Of a DNA stretch of 64,000 nt, positions 9,477-22,189 are shown piece by piece. The DNA is taken from positions 29,135,001 to 29,199,000 of the forward strand of contig JAZBRS010000023.1 of assembly GCA_037176725.1 (NCBI GenBank), written 5' to 3'. The notes below the pieces were generated by a model. It searched no databases, was not told the DNA's origin, and worked only from the letters and a program-made list of their open reading frames with translations. The stretch comes from Posidonia oceanica (taxonomy: Eukaryota > Streptophyta > Magnoliopsida > Alismatales > Posidoniaceae). Made by a program: the position numbers and the translations under genes. Each line of letters starts with the position of its first letter. The first letter of the stretch is position 1.

Positions 9477-12400
9477 ATGGCCCAGTACGTCAGTGAGCCT
9501 CTCTTCACTCCTGTCACGAAGGGTGTTTCCGTTCTGGCCCCTCCGGTTGCTCCTTCTGTCCCCGTTGTTCCCCCTCCGACGCCAGGGTTTCCTCCCCTGG
9601 CGCCTCCAGGATCTCAGTATGTCCCGGGACAGTGGCAAGCATCTCTCCCTCCGGATCCGGTCGCCGAGTCTATCTTGACGACCGTCACTCGCACTTCGGA
9701 GACGCCACTGCCCCCTCCGTCCCAGGGATACGTCACCTTTGACATCCCTTCTACCGCTGCTGCGACTTTTTCTGTAGAACCTTTTCCTCCCGGACAGTCT
9801 GTGTCCGTGCCATTTGCTTCTCAACCTTCACCGGCATTGCACTTCAGCGTCCCCACTGGCGAGACGCCTGAGGCGCAGTACCAGCACCTGATGGAGCTTG
9901 CCTAGAGACTGTAGGACATGGCTCTATCAGTTCGTCCTTCCTGTGCTCCTGTCGTTCCTGAGGTTCCTTTGAGGCCAGTTCCTGCATCTCATGCATCTAC
10001 CTCCACACCTCCGCCTCGACCATCGTCTCAACTGCTCACAGTTCCGACGATGGGGGCCCGTTTACCGCCTCCTGCTGCACAACACTTAGCACAGCATGCT
10101 CCTCTTCCCCCTGGTGATCAGTCCTTCGGACCGACTGGAGTCCAGTACCTCACTGGCTCGTTGTCTGGCACCCCGCCTGTACAGCAACTGGTGCTCCGTC
10201 ATCCTACCCCTATCACAGCACAGCATGGCATTTACTCTTCTCCTTTGCATCAAGCCCAGCATCCTGCATACACTCCTGCATACACAGTTCCCTAGCACGG
10301 ATACACCGGCCATCCCTTTGCTCCACCAGGCGACGCTATGGTAGATCCGGAGGAGCACTTAGCTGCGACCCATTCGGCGTATGTGCTCACTACCCCTGCT
10401 GATCTTTCCCCTATAGCAGCAACTCTGGACCCCATCAACAACTGGATGGACGTCCTGGAGAAGGCACTACGACTAGTGCAGGGTACTGAGCACCAGACCT
10501 ACCAATTTCGGGACCTCTGCTGCTTTCCAGAGGCGGTACTCCCTCCGAAGTTCAAAATCTCGGACTTCGAGAAATACAATGGTAGGGGCTGCCCCGTGGC
10601 ACACCTGAAGGCGTATTGCGGTGATCTCGCTCCGCTTCAGGCTAACGAGAGGTTGCTGATCCGCTTGTTCCAGAAGAGTTTGACCGGGCCGGCACTCAAG
10701 TGGTTTACATCGCTTGATATGTCAGCCATCAAGACTTGGAACGACCTCAGTCAGGCGTTCCTGGAACAATACTCCTTCAACCTCGATCTAGTCCCAAAGC
10801 GGGCGGACTTGATCGCAATCAAGCAGAATTCCGGCGAGCCGTTCGGCGAGTACGTCGGCCGCTGGCGCGCCCTTGCTTCTCAGGTTCGAGATAGGCCCTC
10901 TGACGAAGAGTCTATTGAGATCGTCATCAAAGGGGCGCAGCCATCTCTTGGAGCTCTGCTTAGCATCCAACCAGTCACTACTTTTGCAGCACTCATCAGA
11001 GTTGGAGCGCGCGTGGAGAGTTCTTTGCGGAGTGGCAACTTCCCGGCTCTCTCTACGTTCGCTAAGCAGGCCGCGATCAGTAGTAACAGCGCCAACAGCA
11101 GCACCTCCAACAACCACAACAGCGGTAGCAACAACAACCGCCCGAAGAGGAAGGACTCGTCGAAAACCGCTGTTGCATTCATCGACTCCCCTGCTGTGCC
11201 TGTTCGCTTGCCATCCCGGCCTGCCCCAGCTCAGATGGTGTACGCTCCTGCACCTAGGAATCCACGCACACCACAAATCACAACCACCGCTAGACCGGTC
11301 TACCCCGCCGCACTGGTTCAGCAAGGCTCATACCAGAGGCAAAGAAGGCCACTCACTGAGAAGCGAAAATTCGCCCCACTGGTGGAACCGCTCACGGTCA
11401 TCTTGCCAAAGGTTGCATCGCTCCTGAAGTTCCCGGAGGTTCGTCCGCCCCCAAATCCCTTGCCGCATTGGTTTAGGGCGAACCTCTTCTGCAATTTCCA
11501 TCGAAGTACCGGGCACTCGACGGACAATTGCTACTCCTTGCGGAATGCTATTCAGGATTTAATCAAATCGGGAACGATTGTGATTGACACGCACGAGGCA
11601 TCCACTCAAGCACACACACATGCATCTGCACATTCAGCTGTTCCCCCTCATTCTGGCATCATCCACCAACCCCTACCGGAGCACTCTTATCCGGGAGGGG
11701 CAGGAACCTCAGGCATCCACTCTGTCTTCCCTTCCGGGCCTACTACCTCTGCGGTAGACCCTTCTGATCTTATCTCTGATATCTCTGAGCCTTTCCCTGT
11801 GAATCTCTATCTTGCGGCAGTTGCCGGCTTCGAGTCGGGAATTCACACGATCCGACCGCGTGCCAGGCCGGAGCGCCCCTTCGCGCCCCCCGCTGTGCTT
11901 CCTCAGGCTCAATCCCCTGTACACCTTCTAGCTAGAGCCCAGCCTAGATCCCCCGTCCACCTCTTAGGGCGACCTCAGCTAGAATCTCCTGTACACCTCC
12001 TAGGCAGACCTCAACCTGTCCCAGCCTTCCCACCCCAACAACCATATCCTCTAGGTAGACCTCAACACCCAGTAGGTCCCCCTGTAACCCCTCTTGTGCT
12101 CGCAGCACGTGCTCCAGTGGTTATTGACTTAACCTTGGACACCCATCGCGTCCCTTACAGCTACGCCACAGAAATGTGTGCGGAAGTAACGCGATCGGGG
12201 AGGGTCTACAGGCCCCCAGCACCGGCAATTAGGCCAAATCACCCCAAACCTGCTATGCCCCCACCCTCCAACCAACCCGTAGCAGATCTAACCCCAAATC
12301 AACCTATAGCAAGCCAAATCCCTGCCCAACCTGTAGCGGCCCAACTTCCTGCCACTACCCCCTTAGAGCTTGCCAAAACAACCCCTCCTGTTACCAAAAA

Positions 12401-12536
12401 GAACCAACCCAAGGCAGACATAACCTCCCAACTTAAGAAGGTCAAAGATGACATTGCCATTTGGGACCTAATCCACACCTCTGCCGAACACCGCGAGGCT
12501 TTTGTTCGCGTGTTTCAGGCCGCCCGTGTGTCCTAG
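9477..12536 (+). pseudogene. gag: gag of element A (interrupted)
   Basis: Gag forms the capsid of retrotransposon particles. The start ATG at 9477 is chosen because the gag of element D starts at the matching Met-Ala codons. The N-terminal part is Pro/Ser-rich. The retrotransposon gag core (about 10600-11030) shows KWFTSLD, TWNDLSQAFLEQYSFN and RDRPSDEE. A zinc-knuckle-like CNFHRSTGHSTDNC follows at about 11490, then a C-terminal region with four tandem SPVHLLGRPQ-type repeats (about 11900-12060). One frame is broken by TAG at 9903, 9912, 10293 and 12534. The second and others match CAG in element D. Protease follows in the same frame after the 12534 stop. Confidence 0.88.
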
Positions 12537-13083
12537 TCTATTGAGTATTCAGCCTTGGAGAGCATGGTAGGGATGATTGCGGAGCCCCAGGTCATCTCTT
12601 TTACAAGTGATGAACTACCTCCGGCGGGGATTAATCATAACCAACCCCTGTTCGTCACGGTTCAGTTCAAAAACTTTCACATTCCCCTAACACTGGTTGA
12701 TAATGGGTCAGGCCTTAACGTCTGCCCCTTGCGTATTGCAATTAAGCTCGGATTCAAAGCCGAGGACATCACGCCAGCCGTGAAGGGAATGACAGCTTTT
12801 GACAACACCCACCATGACGCTCTAGAGATTCTGATTATTCCTCTTGCTATTGGCCCGGTCGTCTTCGATGTAGAATTCTGTCGTCGACTTGAAGCCGAAT
12901 TTCAATCTTCTGCTTGGGCGCCCTTGGCTCCACAAGCATCAGGCCCTTCCTTCGACCCTCCATCGGATGATAAAGTACCGTCGCGGCGATGATGTCATTG
13001 TCGTCATGGCAGAGAACTTTGAGAAGGAGCGGATCGAGGTAGTCTCCCCCGTGTCTTCACAAGCTATCCCGTTTGACCCCTAG
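12537..13083 (+). pseudogene. pro: Retropepsin-like protease of element A (frameshifted)
   Basis: This is an aspartic protease that would cut the gag-pol polyprotein. LVDNGSGLNVCPL carries the catalytic Asp at 12699 in the DNG form usual for Tat elements. KGMTAFDNTHHDAL and the C-terminal FNLLLGRPWLHKHQ follow. The frame changes between about 12875 and 12880 compared with element D, so the first part reads in the gag frame and the last part one frame over, ending at TAG 13081. The corresponding minus-strand protease of D lies at 49041-49640. Confidence 0.85.
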
Positions 13084-14639
13084 ACGTCTGAAGCTCTATA
13101 TCGCGTTAATCGGTGCGAGCCGGTTAACTTCATTCCTGATCTTGAACGTGTCAACTCCTTGGCCGTTCACAGCAACATCTTCCGAATGGTCGAGAATGTA
13201 TGTCACAGGTGGGGTTACATAAAGGGTACACCGCTCGGGCATCACGGCCAGGGGATCGCAGAGCCGATCGTAGCAGTGGAGCGGAGAAAATCTGAAGGCC
13301 TCGGTTATGAACCCAAGCTCAACGAAGATCACTGCCTTCAGCTCAAGGATCAAGAACCAGCCATCCCCAGAGACCTCACTAACTTCACTAGTGCAGGAGT
13401 TCTGGGATCGATCGATGATCAAGCCGCGGTGCCGACAGAAGACTGGGTCTGCATTGAGGACTACTACTCGGATGAGGAGCAGTCTGGCACAGTAGAGGCA
13501 GTCCCAACTGGCAGCAAGGCAATGATCAGCACAGAGGCACCACAATCAGCATGTTCAGCTCTTCCTCTAGCAGATACAGCAAGCAGCTCAGTAGGCTCTG
13601 TGGCAGAACTGGCAAGCCCTCACACTTTTACGGCCACATCTGCATTACAAGTACAGGCAGCAGCGGTACAGGAGTCAGAGACACTCCTTCTGGTAGAATC
13701 GGGCAGGCTACCCGCGGTCGCAGTCGCACCAGTGCCACTGTCACTCTCTCTGGAGGGACAGTCGATCAATTCAGTCAACAGCACAGCTCAGCCCACTCCA
13801 GCGGCCGCATCACTGAGAATGCAGTCGGTGCAGTCCGCTTCGCATCTTCCTGACGCAAAGTAGCAACTCTCATGGCAGGCCCCCACGGCGTCAGAAGCTA
13901 CACTCTCACAGTCACAACCAGATGCAGAGGACCAACTGAGCACCATAATCTCCCGGCCCTTGAACCCTCAGAAGAGCGCCTCTGCCTGCCCTCCACCTGC
14001 AACAGTGACTCTGGCAGCATACCCATCTGTGGCCCTACTGACCAGTCTGTTTGGATCTCCCACGCCAAAGCTGCCATTATCAGGCGCGCCCGTGAGCCAG
14101 ATCATGCAAATTCCAAGGGCAGCGATCTGTCTTGCAGTCGGGCCAGTGCCGCAGGCCCTCGGCGCCTACTACGTCGACTCACCCACAGACGAGGAGGAAG
14201 GAGTGGCGATAGAAGCCCAGGTCGATTCATGGATGTCCGACTTAGAGCTACTTTATCAAGAACAAATCAAGTCGATAGCAGAAGACCTGGCAGAACATTG
14301 GGCCGCATAAAGGAAAGGGAAATCCGTGGTTACGGACCCTCCTCTGCAAGAAGACCATGCCTCTATCATGGTCCTGGAAGAAGACTCGGCAGCACCGGAC
14401 TCCCCTAGACCAGATGAGCTCATCACTCTCCGACCAGAAGGTGGGTCTAGGTGGTTTGTGCAACACATGCCTCACCGGAGCAGCATAGCGAGCGGCAGTG
14501 CCCAGATCAGCCGCTGGTCCGGCATACCCTCCCCAAGCACACTAGAAGACTAAGAGGAGGAAGCACTAGCAGTCCAAGCAGTAGCGGTAACAGAGCAGAA
14601 AGCAGAATCAGCAACAGAGTTATTAGCAGCCTCAGCAGC
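13084..14639 (+). pseudogene. Linker region between protease and RT of element A, left part
   Basis: The frame of the protease C-terminus stays open over about 1.5 kb apart from TAG 13861, TAA 14308 and TAA 14551, all explainable as decayed Gln codons. The product is acidic and rich in Ser, Ala, Glu and Gln with no recognised fold; it includes EDYYSDEEQS and YYVDSPTDEEEG and a short helical-looking stretch near 14220-14300. If LTR S and one target duplication are removed, the frame runs into 20391-20540 and on into RT. In pea-type Ogre an intron lies at this point; here the sequence behaves like coding linker. Confidence 0.6.
14635..14639. repeat. Left target duplication of solo LTR S (GCAGC)
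   Basis: GCAGC precedes the LTR start and GCAGT (20391-20395) follows its end. The one mismatch is a C-to-T change where the base is followed by AG, again a CAG to TAG change. Confidence 0.8.
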
Positions 14640-17600
14640 TGTTGACACCCCATCTTGGCAGGCCCGGACCCTTGGAGCCCTCTTGGTGATTGCTGGATCA
14701 AACCCCAACCAAACCCTAACCCTAATCCTCCTCTCTACCCTTCAAAATCAGCCTGTTTTGACCTAAACCTTTACCCCCCTTCCCAACCTCAAAACCTAAC
14801 CAAAAACCATAGGAAAATCCACCACTATCCACCCAACAAGCCTACCCAAAAACTTAGAAATTTCCAAACCTAACCCATTCCCAAAAACCCTAGAAAACCT
14901 AGGTGAAACTACCCTTTTTCTACACCTTGAAACCCCTCCAAAACCTCCTTAGAATCAAACCAAAACTTTAGAACGAACACTTCAAACCCTAGACTACCCA
15001 CTCACCAATTCTCACCCCATTCCAAGACCATTAAGACCCTCTTTCACCCAAATTATCCTTTTCTCTCCCCGGGATTATCATTTTCTCTCTCCTCTCTCTC
15101 TCCTGATTATCATCTCTCTCTTCATCCCTTTCTTATCCTTTTTCTGGTCTAGCTGTGGGCCCCCTCTGTGCTTCTATCCTTCCTCTATCTTATCCCTATT
15201 TTTACTTTATTTTTAACACTTTTTCTGAATTTTAAAAAAATCGTTTTCCTCCAACCTATCTCTTTTCCTCTTATCTCCCTCTTTTTTCCATTTCTTTCTT
15301 CCTTCTCTTTTTCTTTTCTCCCTTCTGCAAAAATCCACAAAAACCCATAAAAAAATCTGTAAAATCTCAAAACACAAAAGAAACAAATCAGAACCCTAAG
15401 AAAAACAATTAAAAAAAAATATTAAACAAGCTATTAACAACTTAAACTTAGCTAAATCCAGTTAAAAGAAAAACCAAACATGCAAGCTAAAAAATGCAAA
15501 ACAAATCAAAAGAAAACACTGAAAAATCAAGGAAAAGGCTAAAATAAAATCAAAACCCACCAAAAATAAAAACCCCATCTAAAAGAATTAAAAAACAAAC
15601 CCTAAAAAAGAAGAATTAAAAATCAAACACTAAAACAAGTAATTAAAGAAGGCAAAAGACTTAACCTAATAAACATAAGAAAAACAAGTTAAAAACTTAA
15701 TTAAAAAAGAAGAGAAAAACACATCTGAAAGACTTAAAAAACACTCTATCAAACCAAAAAAATCCAACTAAAAACTTCAAGAAAAATCAATAAATAAAAA
15801 TCAAAACATAACTTAAAAGACTTAGAAAGAAAAAAACCTAAGAAGACCAAAACTTAAAAACCTAAAACCAACCCTGATTAATACGAAAATAAATCCTAAA
15901 AAATCCTAATCAATATTCTAAGTATCCAACAAAGGAAACATAATTTTAAAATAATTTAAAAAAGGGTTTAACAAACACTTAATCAAGAGAAAACTAATTA
16001 AAAGCAAAACCAAAACCCTAAAACCCTAATTAAGCCCAAAACACATTAATCAACTCAAAAATGACCATTGAAAATTCTAATTAAAATCCTAATCTATAGC
16101 ACAACCCTTCTAATATTTTTATTTATTTTTAGTTCCTTTTTTACTAATTTTATTTCCCCATCCTACCCTCTCTTTCTTTCTTATTTCCCTTCTTTCTTTC
16201 TTTCTTTTCCTTACTGGGCCCGTCAGCCCGTTTCTTCTTTTTCTTTATTTCTTTTTCTTCTCGGCCCGCAGCACAGTCCGGCCCTTCTCCACCCTTCTTC
16301 TTCCCCACCTCCTTCAGCTGATTTCTTCACCATTTTCTCCCGCGAACGGCCAGCTGCAGTATTCCCTCCTCCGGTTTGAATTCAAGCTTCAATCCTTTCA
16401 ATCTACAGCAGCCCGCCGCTCTCCTTCCTCTCTGCGGCTTTTCCGGAGCCGGTCGCCCCGTCCCCTCCACTGCAGTAACCGCTGGCCGAGTTTGAATTCT
16501 CAGCTCGCGCCCAGCAGCAGCAGCTCCTCATTCATACGCCTCCCGTCCTCCCTTCAATCCAGAGTGTCAGACAGAGCCGGAGTGAGAGCAATCCAGAGCG
16601 AACCAGAGAGTGGAGAGCCATCAGACCAGAATTCCGAAGCTTCTTCCCCCCTGTGCGACCCTCTTCCTTCTCCTCTTCATCTTCCAATTCCAGAGAGAAG
16701 AGAGACCAGAGGAGAGTGTTTGAGGAAGTCTTTGGCACCCCGGAGAGAAACCCAGATCCCACACAATTTCCCACTCCTCAGAACCTCTCCCATTCCTTCC
16801 CAAATTCAGAAAATCTTCTTCTTCCTCTCCCAGAAAACCAGCACCCGTTCAGGCCTCAATTTCCCTCCCAATCACTCCCCCAATTTCACCCAGAAACCCA
16901 GTCATTTCCCTTCACCATCTCCCAGCCTTTCCACCCACAAAATCACCTCCTAACCCCCCTGAAGCCAACTTCAAACCCAACACAACCCACCAGACAATTC
17001 CCCTCACCACAATCCACAGAATCCTTCCAAACTACACCCAGCTACCCACCGAACCCCCACCTTTCCAGAGCCCCGACCTTCAGCCCTCTCTCCCACCACC
17101 GGCAGAGAACTTCACAACAAACACCTTGCTTCGCTCCAGACCAGAAATCAGCCCAGCCTCCTAACTCCCTCCACATCTTCCAGAAACCTTCTCCGAGCAT
17201 CCAGAACGACTCCTCAGGCCTCCAGCAACCTCCCGGAGGGTTTCGCTCCACCGGACGAGCAGCAACAACCTCCACCCACCTCCGGCAGTGTCCTCTGAAC
17301 CCAAAAAGCCGACCCTCCGTCCGAGCTGCAGGAGCTTCTGTCCGATCGTCTGGGAAGCACCGGAAGCACGCCCTGAAGTCGCTCCGGCCCTCGCGAGCAG
17401 CTGACGACCGCCGCAGCAACTGAACGACCTCCGCCGGCCACCTCTGGAACCACCGACGTCGGGGGAACGACTCAGACGCGGAGAGAGGTAAATCCTTCTT
17501 CCCCTAGCTTCCTCTTCTCCCCCTGATGCTTTCCCGCCGCCCAGAAGCAGCTTTCCCGGTCTCCTGCTCCGTCCCCGACTCGCCGGTCAGTTCTCCTTCT

Positions 17601-20390
17601 CCGGCGCCGGCTGCTCTTCCTCCGGACACTCCGACCAACAGAACGCCGCTCCGACTCGCTCCGGAGCTCTGGACGATCGCCGCCAGCATCCTCCGTCAGG
17701 CAGCGCCCCTCCAGCTCCCCCCTGTCGGCGGTCACGAGTACTGCCGGCGTTCTGCTACAGTGCTCGTCGACCGCCGACTAGCACTGTTCCTTTATTTTCT
17801 TGTTTATAAAGTTTTAGATGTAAATATTGCATGTTTAGCTTAAGTCTTTTAATTATTGCATTCCAGTCCTTCTGTCATTTAGTTTGCTTAGTTTTAAATT
17901 AAATACTATGCCAAATTGCTGTTTTTATTTCCATTTTTCAGTATTTGCTTTTCAGTCCTTTTACTGTGCGTTTCAGTTATAATATTTTGTAGTTTAGCCC
18001 CTCTGCTTTTGATTATTGCATATAGGTCCTGCAGTAGATCAGTTCATTTAATTGCATTCATTTTACCATACTGCATTGCATTCTAGATCCCTGCATGTTT
18101 CTGATTTTGCATGTAGGTCCATGCACTGTAGGAACTTAGCTTTTATTTTCTTATTTTGCATACTGCATTGCATTTCCTTCCCTCTGATTTTTCATATTTG
18201 CACTTAGGTCCATTTTAAATGGACAGTGGCTATTATGCATGTACTTTGGCTTATTGTATTGCATTTCTGACCCTGTTTTTTCCAAAAATCACACACCAGT
18301 CCTCAGTCTGTGTTTTCAGAGCATGTTTTCCATATAAAATTGCATATTTGACCTCTGCATGATTTAAAAATCACACATAGGTCCTTGCATCTTTCAAAAA
18401 CCATGTAAAAAGACCATTTTGCCCCTAACTTGCATCCTAGTTCCTATGTTTACCAAATTGCATGCAGACCCTCCACCAGTATTCTCAGACTCCCCAGAAC
18501 CCTGTTTTCTGGAAAATTTGCATTTTAGACCCCAGTTTTTCCAAAATTGCATTCTGTCCTCTTTCTGCTTTCAAAACCTCTTTTAAAGCATACCCTCTTT
18601 TCAAAACAGCTTTCTGAGCCTAGTTTTTTTTTTTTTTTTTGCAAAATGGACCCCTGTCCTCTCCTGTTTTCGAAATCCTTTCCTGTAGACCCTTGTTTTC
18701 TGGAAAATTTGCTTTTTTAGCCCCTTTCTTTTTCAAAATGCTTTCCGAAATTTTGGCTTTTCCCAGTTTCTTCTCTTTGCTTTTTCTTGCTTTTGCATGC
18801 ATCCTGCATTCATTTAGTCTTGCATTCTAGCATCCTTCTGCACACACTAAGCACTTTTAGCTCCCTTTCACTTGGGAGGACCTTTTGCACATCCCTAGGG
18901 CCTCCTGAACACCTAGATCTGTTCTTCTCCCCTGTTCTGGCCCTTCTGCCTTGAAGCCGCGATATCTTCCAATCCGGCCGTTGGATCTTCTCAAGTAAGC
19001 TGCCCAGGCGACCGCAGCGAAGCGCCCTTCAGCATGGACCAGAGAGATTTCAGATCAGGCTCCTGGATTTTCAGGTATGTCCTCCTGAACCCCTGCATTG
19101 CATTCATTTGCATGCCATTTGCACAGTTTTCCTTGTTTTCGCTTTCTGTCTCTTTGAGCATGTAGAATAGGGCCTCCCCTTTCTGCTTGTATCTTCCAAT
19201 CCCCGTTTCGCGTATTCCTGAGTGTTTTGTGTTGTGTTTTCCCTGGATTTATCACTTAATGTGACTTTCTTCCCCCTTTTCCACGATCCGATCGCATCGC
19301 GAGCTTTGGGCAGCGTGCGAGATACACCGTGGAACGGTTTAGCGGGAAACAGTCGCAAAGAGGTGGTAATCCCTCCGTTTGCTCACCCTCCCCTTTGTAG
19401 GTCTTCACACCTACTTTGTGTGGCCCTGAACAGCGCCTGTTCTCACACATGCGCTGTTCTGCTTCTCCTTTTCCTTCTTCTGATCTCCTCTTTGCATTTA
19501 GCATTCGCACAGTTTTCCGAGGTTTTATCTCGCTGTTTTTGGCACCGTTTTGCGTGCCTGCTTTGTCTTTCGCGTCGTTTTGCGCGCTCGTCCCGTTTTG
19601 GCACAGTTTTGCATGCCCGCCACCGTCTTTTGCACCGATTTGCGTGCCGCCTTGCTTTCTCGCCTGTTTTGCGTACCGACCTTGTCTTTTTGCACCGTTT
19701 TGCGCGCTTTCTTGTTTTTCGCCTCGTTTTGCGTGTTTTACGCCGTTTTCTCTTGCATGTCGATTGCATTGCATGGTTTTACCGTTGTTTTGTTTTTTCG
19801 CTTGCATTTGCATATAGGGCTGTGATGCTTACTGTCTGGGGTTCTCACGAGCTAGGTTTCACCCGGTTCGGAACACAGACAGCGTGGCTGAGCACCTAGA
19901 CAACACGTTTACTTCCTTGCCCTGCTTTTCTCCACTTAGAGCACACCTTAAGCATTCATTTAGGCATTCATAGGCACATAGGCATTCAATCCTGCATTTT
20001 CCTGCGTATGCGAGCGTAAGCCTAGAAAGACCGATTCTCGGGCGTGTCGGGGTGCCTAACACCTTCCCCGCACGTAACAGGAGTCCTTGCCCTGTCTTTT
20101 GGCCCGCAATGACCGTACTGCCCTTATCCTAGGCTAGAGTCATCTCATTTGCATGTATTTGCATTTGTTTCCTTTGCATTGCTTTGCTTTGCATTTCTTG
20201 CTTGGTTTTGCGTGTTAATTCACGCATTTCCCTCGGTTTTCCTTGTCTCCCGTTAATAGATATGGTGGCGACTCTGATTTGTCTTATCTTTCTCTTTTCT
20301 CCTCGATTTCAAGTGTTTTCGAATCGAGCCCCTTCCTCGGATCCAATCGCCGCTAAATCAGCGAGCCTGATTCCGATCGGGATCGCTACA
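14640..20390 (+). mobile_element. Solo LTR S (5,751 bp) inside element A
   Basis: It begins TGTTGACACC and ends GGATCGCTACA, and is flanked by GCAGC/GCAGT. It is a diverged relative of the A LTR with the same order of parts: CT-rich, A-rich (15330-16060), GC-rich, TTGCAT-phased repeat, 30-bp-type repeat (about 19540-19740), conserved blocks (19818-20100) and U5 PBS echo (20264). No internal element sequence remains, so it is a solo LTR left by LTR-LTR recombination after insertion into the pol linker. It belongs to a sister family rather than to A, since it differs throughout. Confidence 0.9.
19540..19745 (+). repeat. 30-bp-type repeat in solo LTR S (degenerate)
   Basis: About seven units of the GCACCGTTTTGCGTGCC type are more diverged than those in A. 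Spacing is near 30 bp but irregular. The position before the conserved block matches LTR A. Confidence 0.7.
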
Positions 20391-20540
20391 GCAGTAGAAT
20401 CATCAGCAGGATCAACAGCAGAATCAGCAAGGCCCTCAGCAGTATCAGCAGAACACTCAGCAGAATCAGTCAGGCCAGAGCAAACAGCAGAAGGAGTTGC
20501 TGGGATGGAGGTCGCGCACTGAGGCTACAAGAATATTCGA
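20391..20540 (+). pseudogene. Linker region before RT of element A, right part
   Basis: Ser-Ala-Glu repeats (such as GSTAESARPSA) encoded by TCAGCAGAA-type triplet repeats continue the linker after LTR S in the frame that leads into RT. A TGA at 20520 sits where CGA would keep the frame. The triplet repeat CAGCAG is the site where S inserted. Confidence 0.55.
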
Positions 20541-21720
20541 GTGAGCGTGACCATCCTGAAGCGTCACCAGGGCCAAGCAGTGGAACATATACACTCTTTC
20601 GACATCACAAGTCCTTCCTTTGAGAAAGAGATCCTCTCGGAACTTATTGCTTATGGAGAGGAGGACGATACGGGCATGGATGAGATTGACGAACCACTGC
20701 CCGAGTTTCGGCCCTATGACGACGACCCAGAAGGCCCCAACCTCCATGTTGAAGAAGAAACAGAGGTTGTTAACATCGGCACAGCTGAGGAAGTTAGAGA
20801 AGTTCGTATCAGTGCTCAGCTGTCCTCCCAGGCTCGAGCAGAGTTCATCGCATTCTTGAAAGAATATGTGGATGTCTTCGCCTGGAGTTACGAGGATATG
20901 GTCGGCCTTGACATAGAGATAGTGGTGCACAATCTGCCCTTAAACCCGGATGCCAAGCCAGTGAAGCAGAAACTAAGAAGATGGCGACCGCAGTGGCTGC
21001 TCATGATCAAAGAAGAGATAATGAAGCAGCTCAGAGTCAACTTTCTGAAGGTCGTTCTTTATCCTGAGTGGCTGGCAAACATTGTACCTGTGCCCAAGAA
21101 AGATGGCCAAATCCGGATCTGCATCGACTACAGGGACCTAAACAAGGCGAGTCCCAAGGACGACTTCCCCTTGCCTCACATTGATGTCCTAGTCGACAAT
21201 ACAGCGGGCCACAAGATGCTTTCCTTCATGGACGGCTTTTCTGGATATAACCAAATTAAAATGGCAGAAGAAGACATGGAAAAGACTTCATTCATCACCC
21301 CTTGGGGAGTCTTCTGCTACCAAGTCATGCCGTTCGATCTGAAGAATGCTGGTGCGACCTATCAGAGGGCCATGACTGCGCTGTTCCACGACCTCATACA
21401 CCAAGAAGTAGAGGTCTACGTAGACGACATGATTGCTAAAACCAGAGAGCCTGAAGACCACCTTGCCTGTCTAAAAAAGCTCTTTGATCGTCTACGGAAG
21501 TACAAGTTGCGCCTGAATCCCAAGAAGTGTGTGTTCGGGGTGTCTTCTGGCAAGCTGCTCGGCTACATTGTTAGCCAAAGGGGGATTGAGGTGGACCCGA
21601 TGAAAGCAAAAGCCATCGTGGACATGCCACCCCCAGAACTGAAAAGGAGGTCAGAAGTCTGCTTGGGCGTTTACAGTATATCAGTTGCTTTATTGCACAG
21701 CTTACGCCCATCTGTGAACC
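20541..21720 (+). pseudogene. pol: Reverse transcriptase of element A (frameshift near its end)
   Basis: RT copies the element RNA into DNA. Visible motifs are RICIDYRDLNKASPKDDFPLP, SFMDGFSGYNQI, FDLKNAGATYQRAM and the catalytic YVDD at 21416-21427, followed by LNPKKCVFGV and GKLLGYIVS. The frame is open from the linker to about 21640. A single-base loss in the AAAAGG run near 21640-21645 then shifts the frame, and the rest of the polyprotein continues two frames over. The shift would truncate the protein before RNase H. All catalytic residues of the palm domain are still present. Confidence 0.93.
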
Positions 21721-22189
21721 CATATTCAAGCTCCTGAAGAAGAATGCGCAAATCGACTGGAGCGGGGAGTGTCAGGCTGCATTCGCCAAGATCAAGCAGC
21801 TGTTGATCAAGCCTCCTGTCTTGGTTCCCCCTACACCAGGGAGACCTTTGCTTCTCTACCTTTCTACCACGCAGCATTCCATGGGCGCCGTCTTGGGCCA
21901 ACATGACGAATCTGGTAGAAGGGAGCGCGCCATCTATTACCTGAGCAAGAAGTTTAATGAATGCGAAGCCAGGTACAGCACACTAGAGAAGACCTACTTG
22001 TCCCTTGTCTGGGCTGCACAGAAACTAAGGCACTACATGATGGCATACCCAGTTCAGCTCTTATGCCGGCATGATCCTATCAAGTTCCTCTTTCAAAAGC
22101 CGGCCATGGTAGGCAGATGTGCTAAGTGGCAGGTGCTATTGTCTCAGTACGACATCACCTTTGTCACACAGAATTCCATGAAGGGCTAG
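21721..22189 (+). pseudogene. First RNase H (gypsy-type) of element A
   Basis: This is the ordinary gypsy RNase H that follows RT. It reads LLLYLSTTQHSMGAVLGQ, then RAIYYLSKKFNECEARYSTLEK and WQVLLSQYDITFV. The first catalytic Asp expected in the YTDAS-like motif is replaced in LSTTQHS, while the Glu of TLEK is kept. Loss of residues in this domain agrees with what is known of Tat elements, where a second RNase H took over. It ends at TAG 22187, where the family normally has Gln (KGQAMADHLA). Confidence 0.85.

Noticed and set aside
14700..14735. Telomere-like CCCTAAACCC text near the start of S and in LTR A
   Set aside because: Only two or three imperfect CCCTAA units; part of the A/C-rich LTR text, not an interstitial telomere array.
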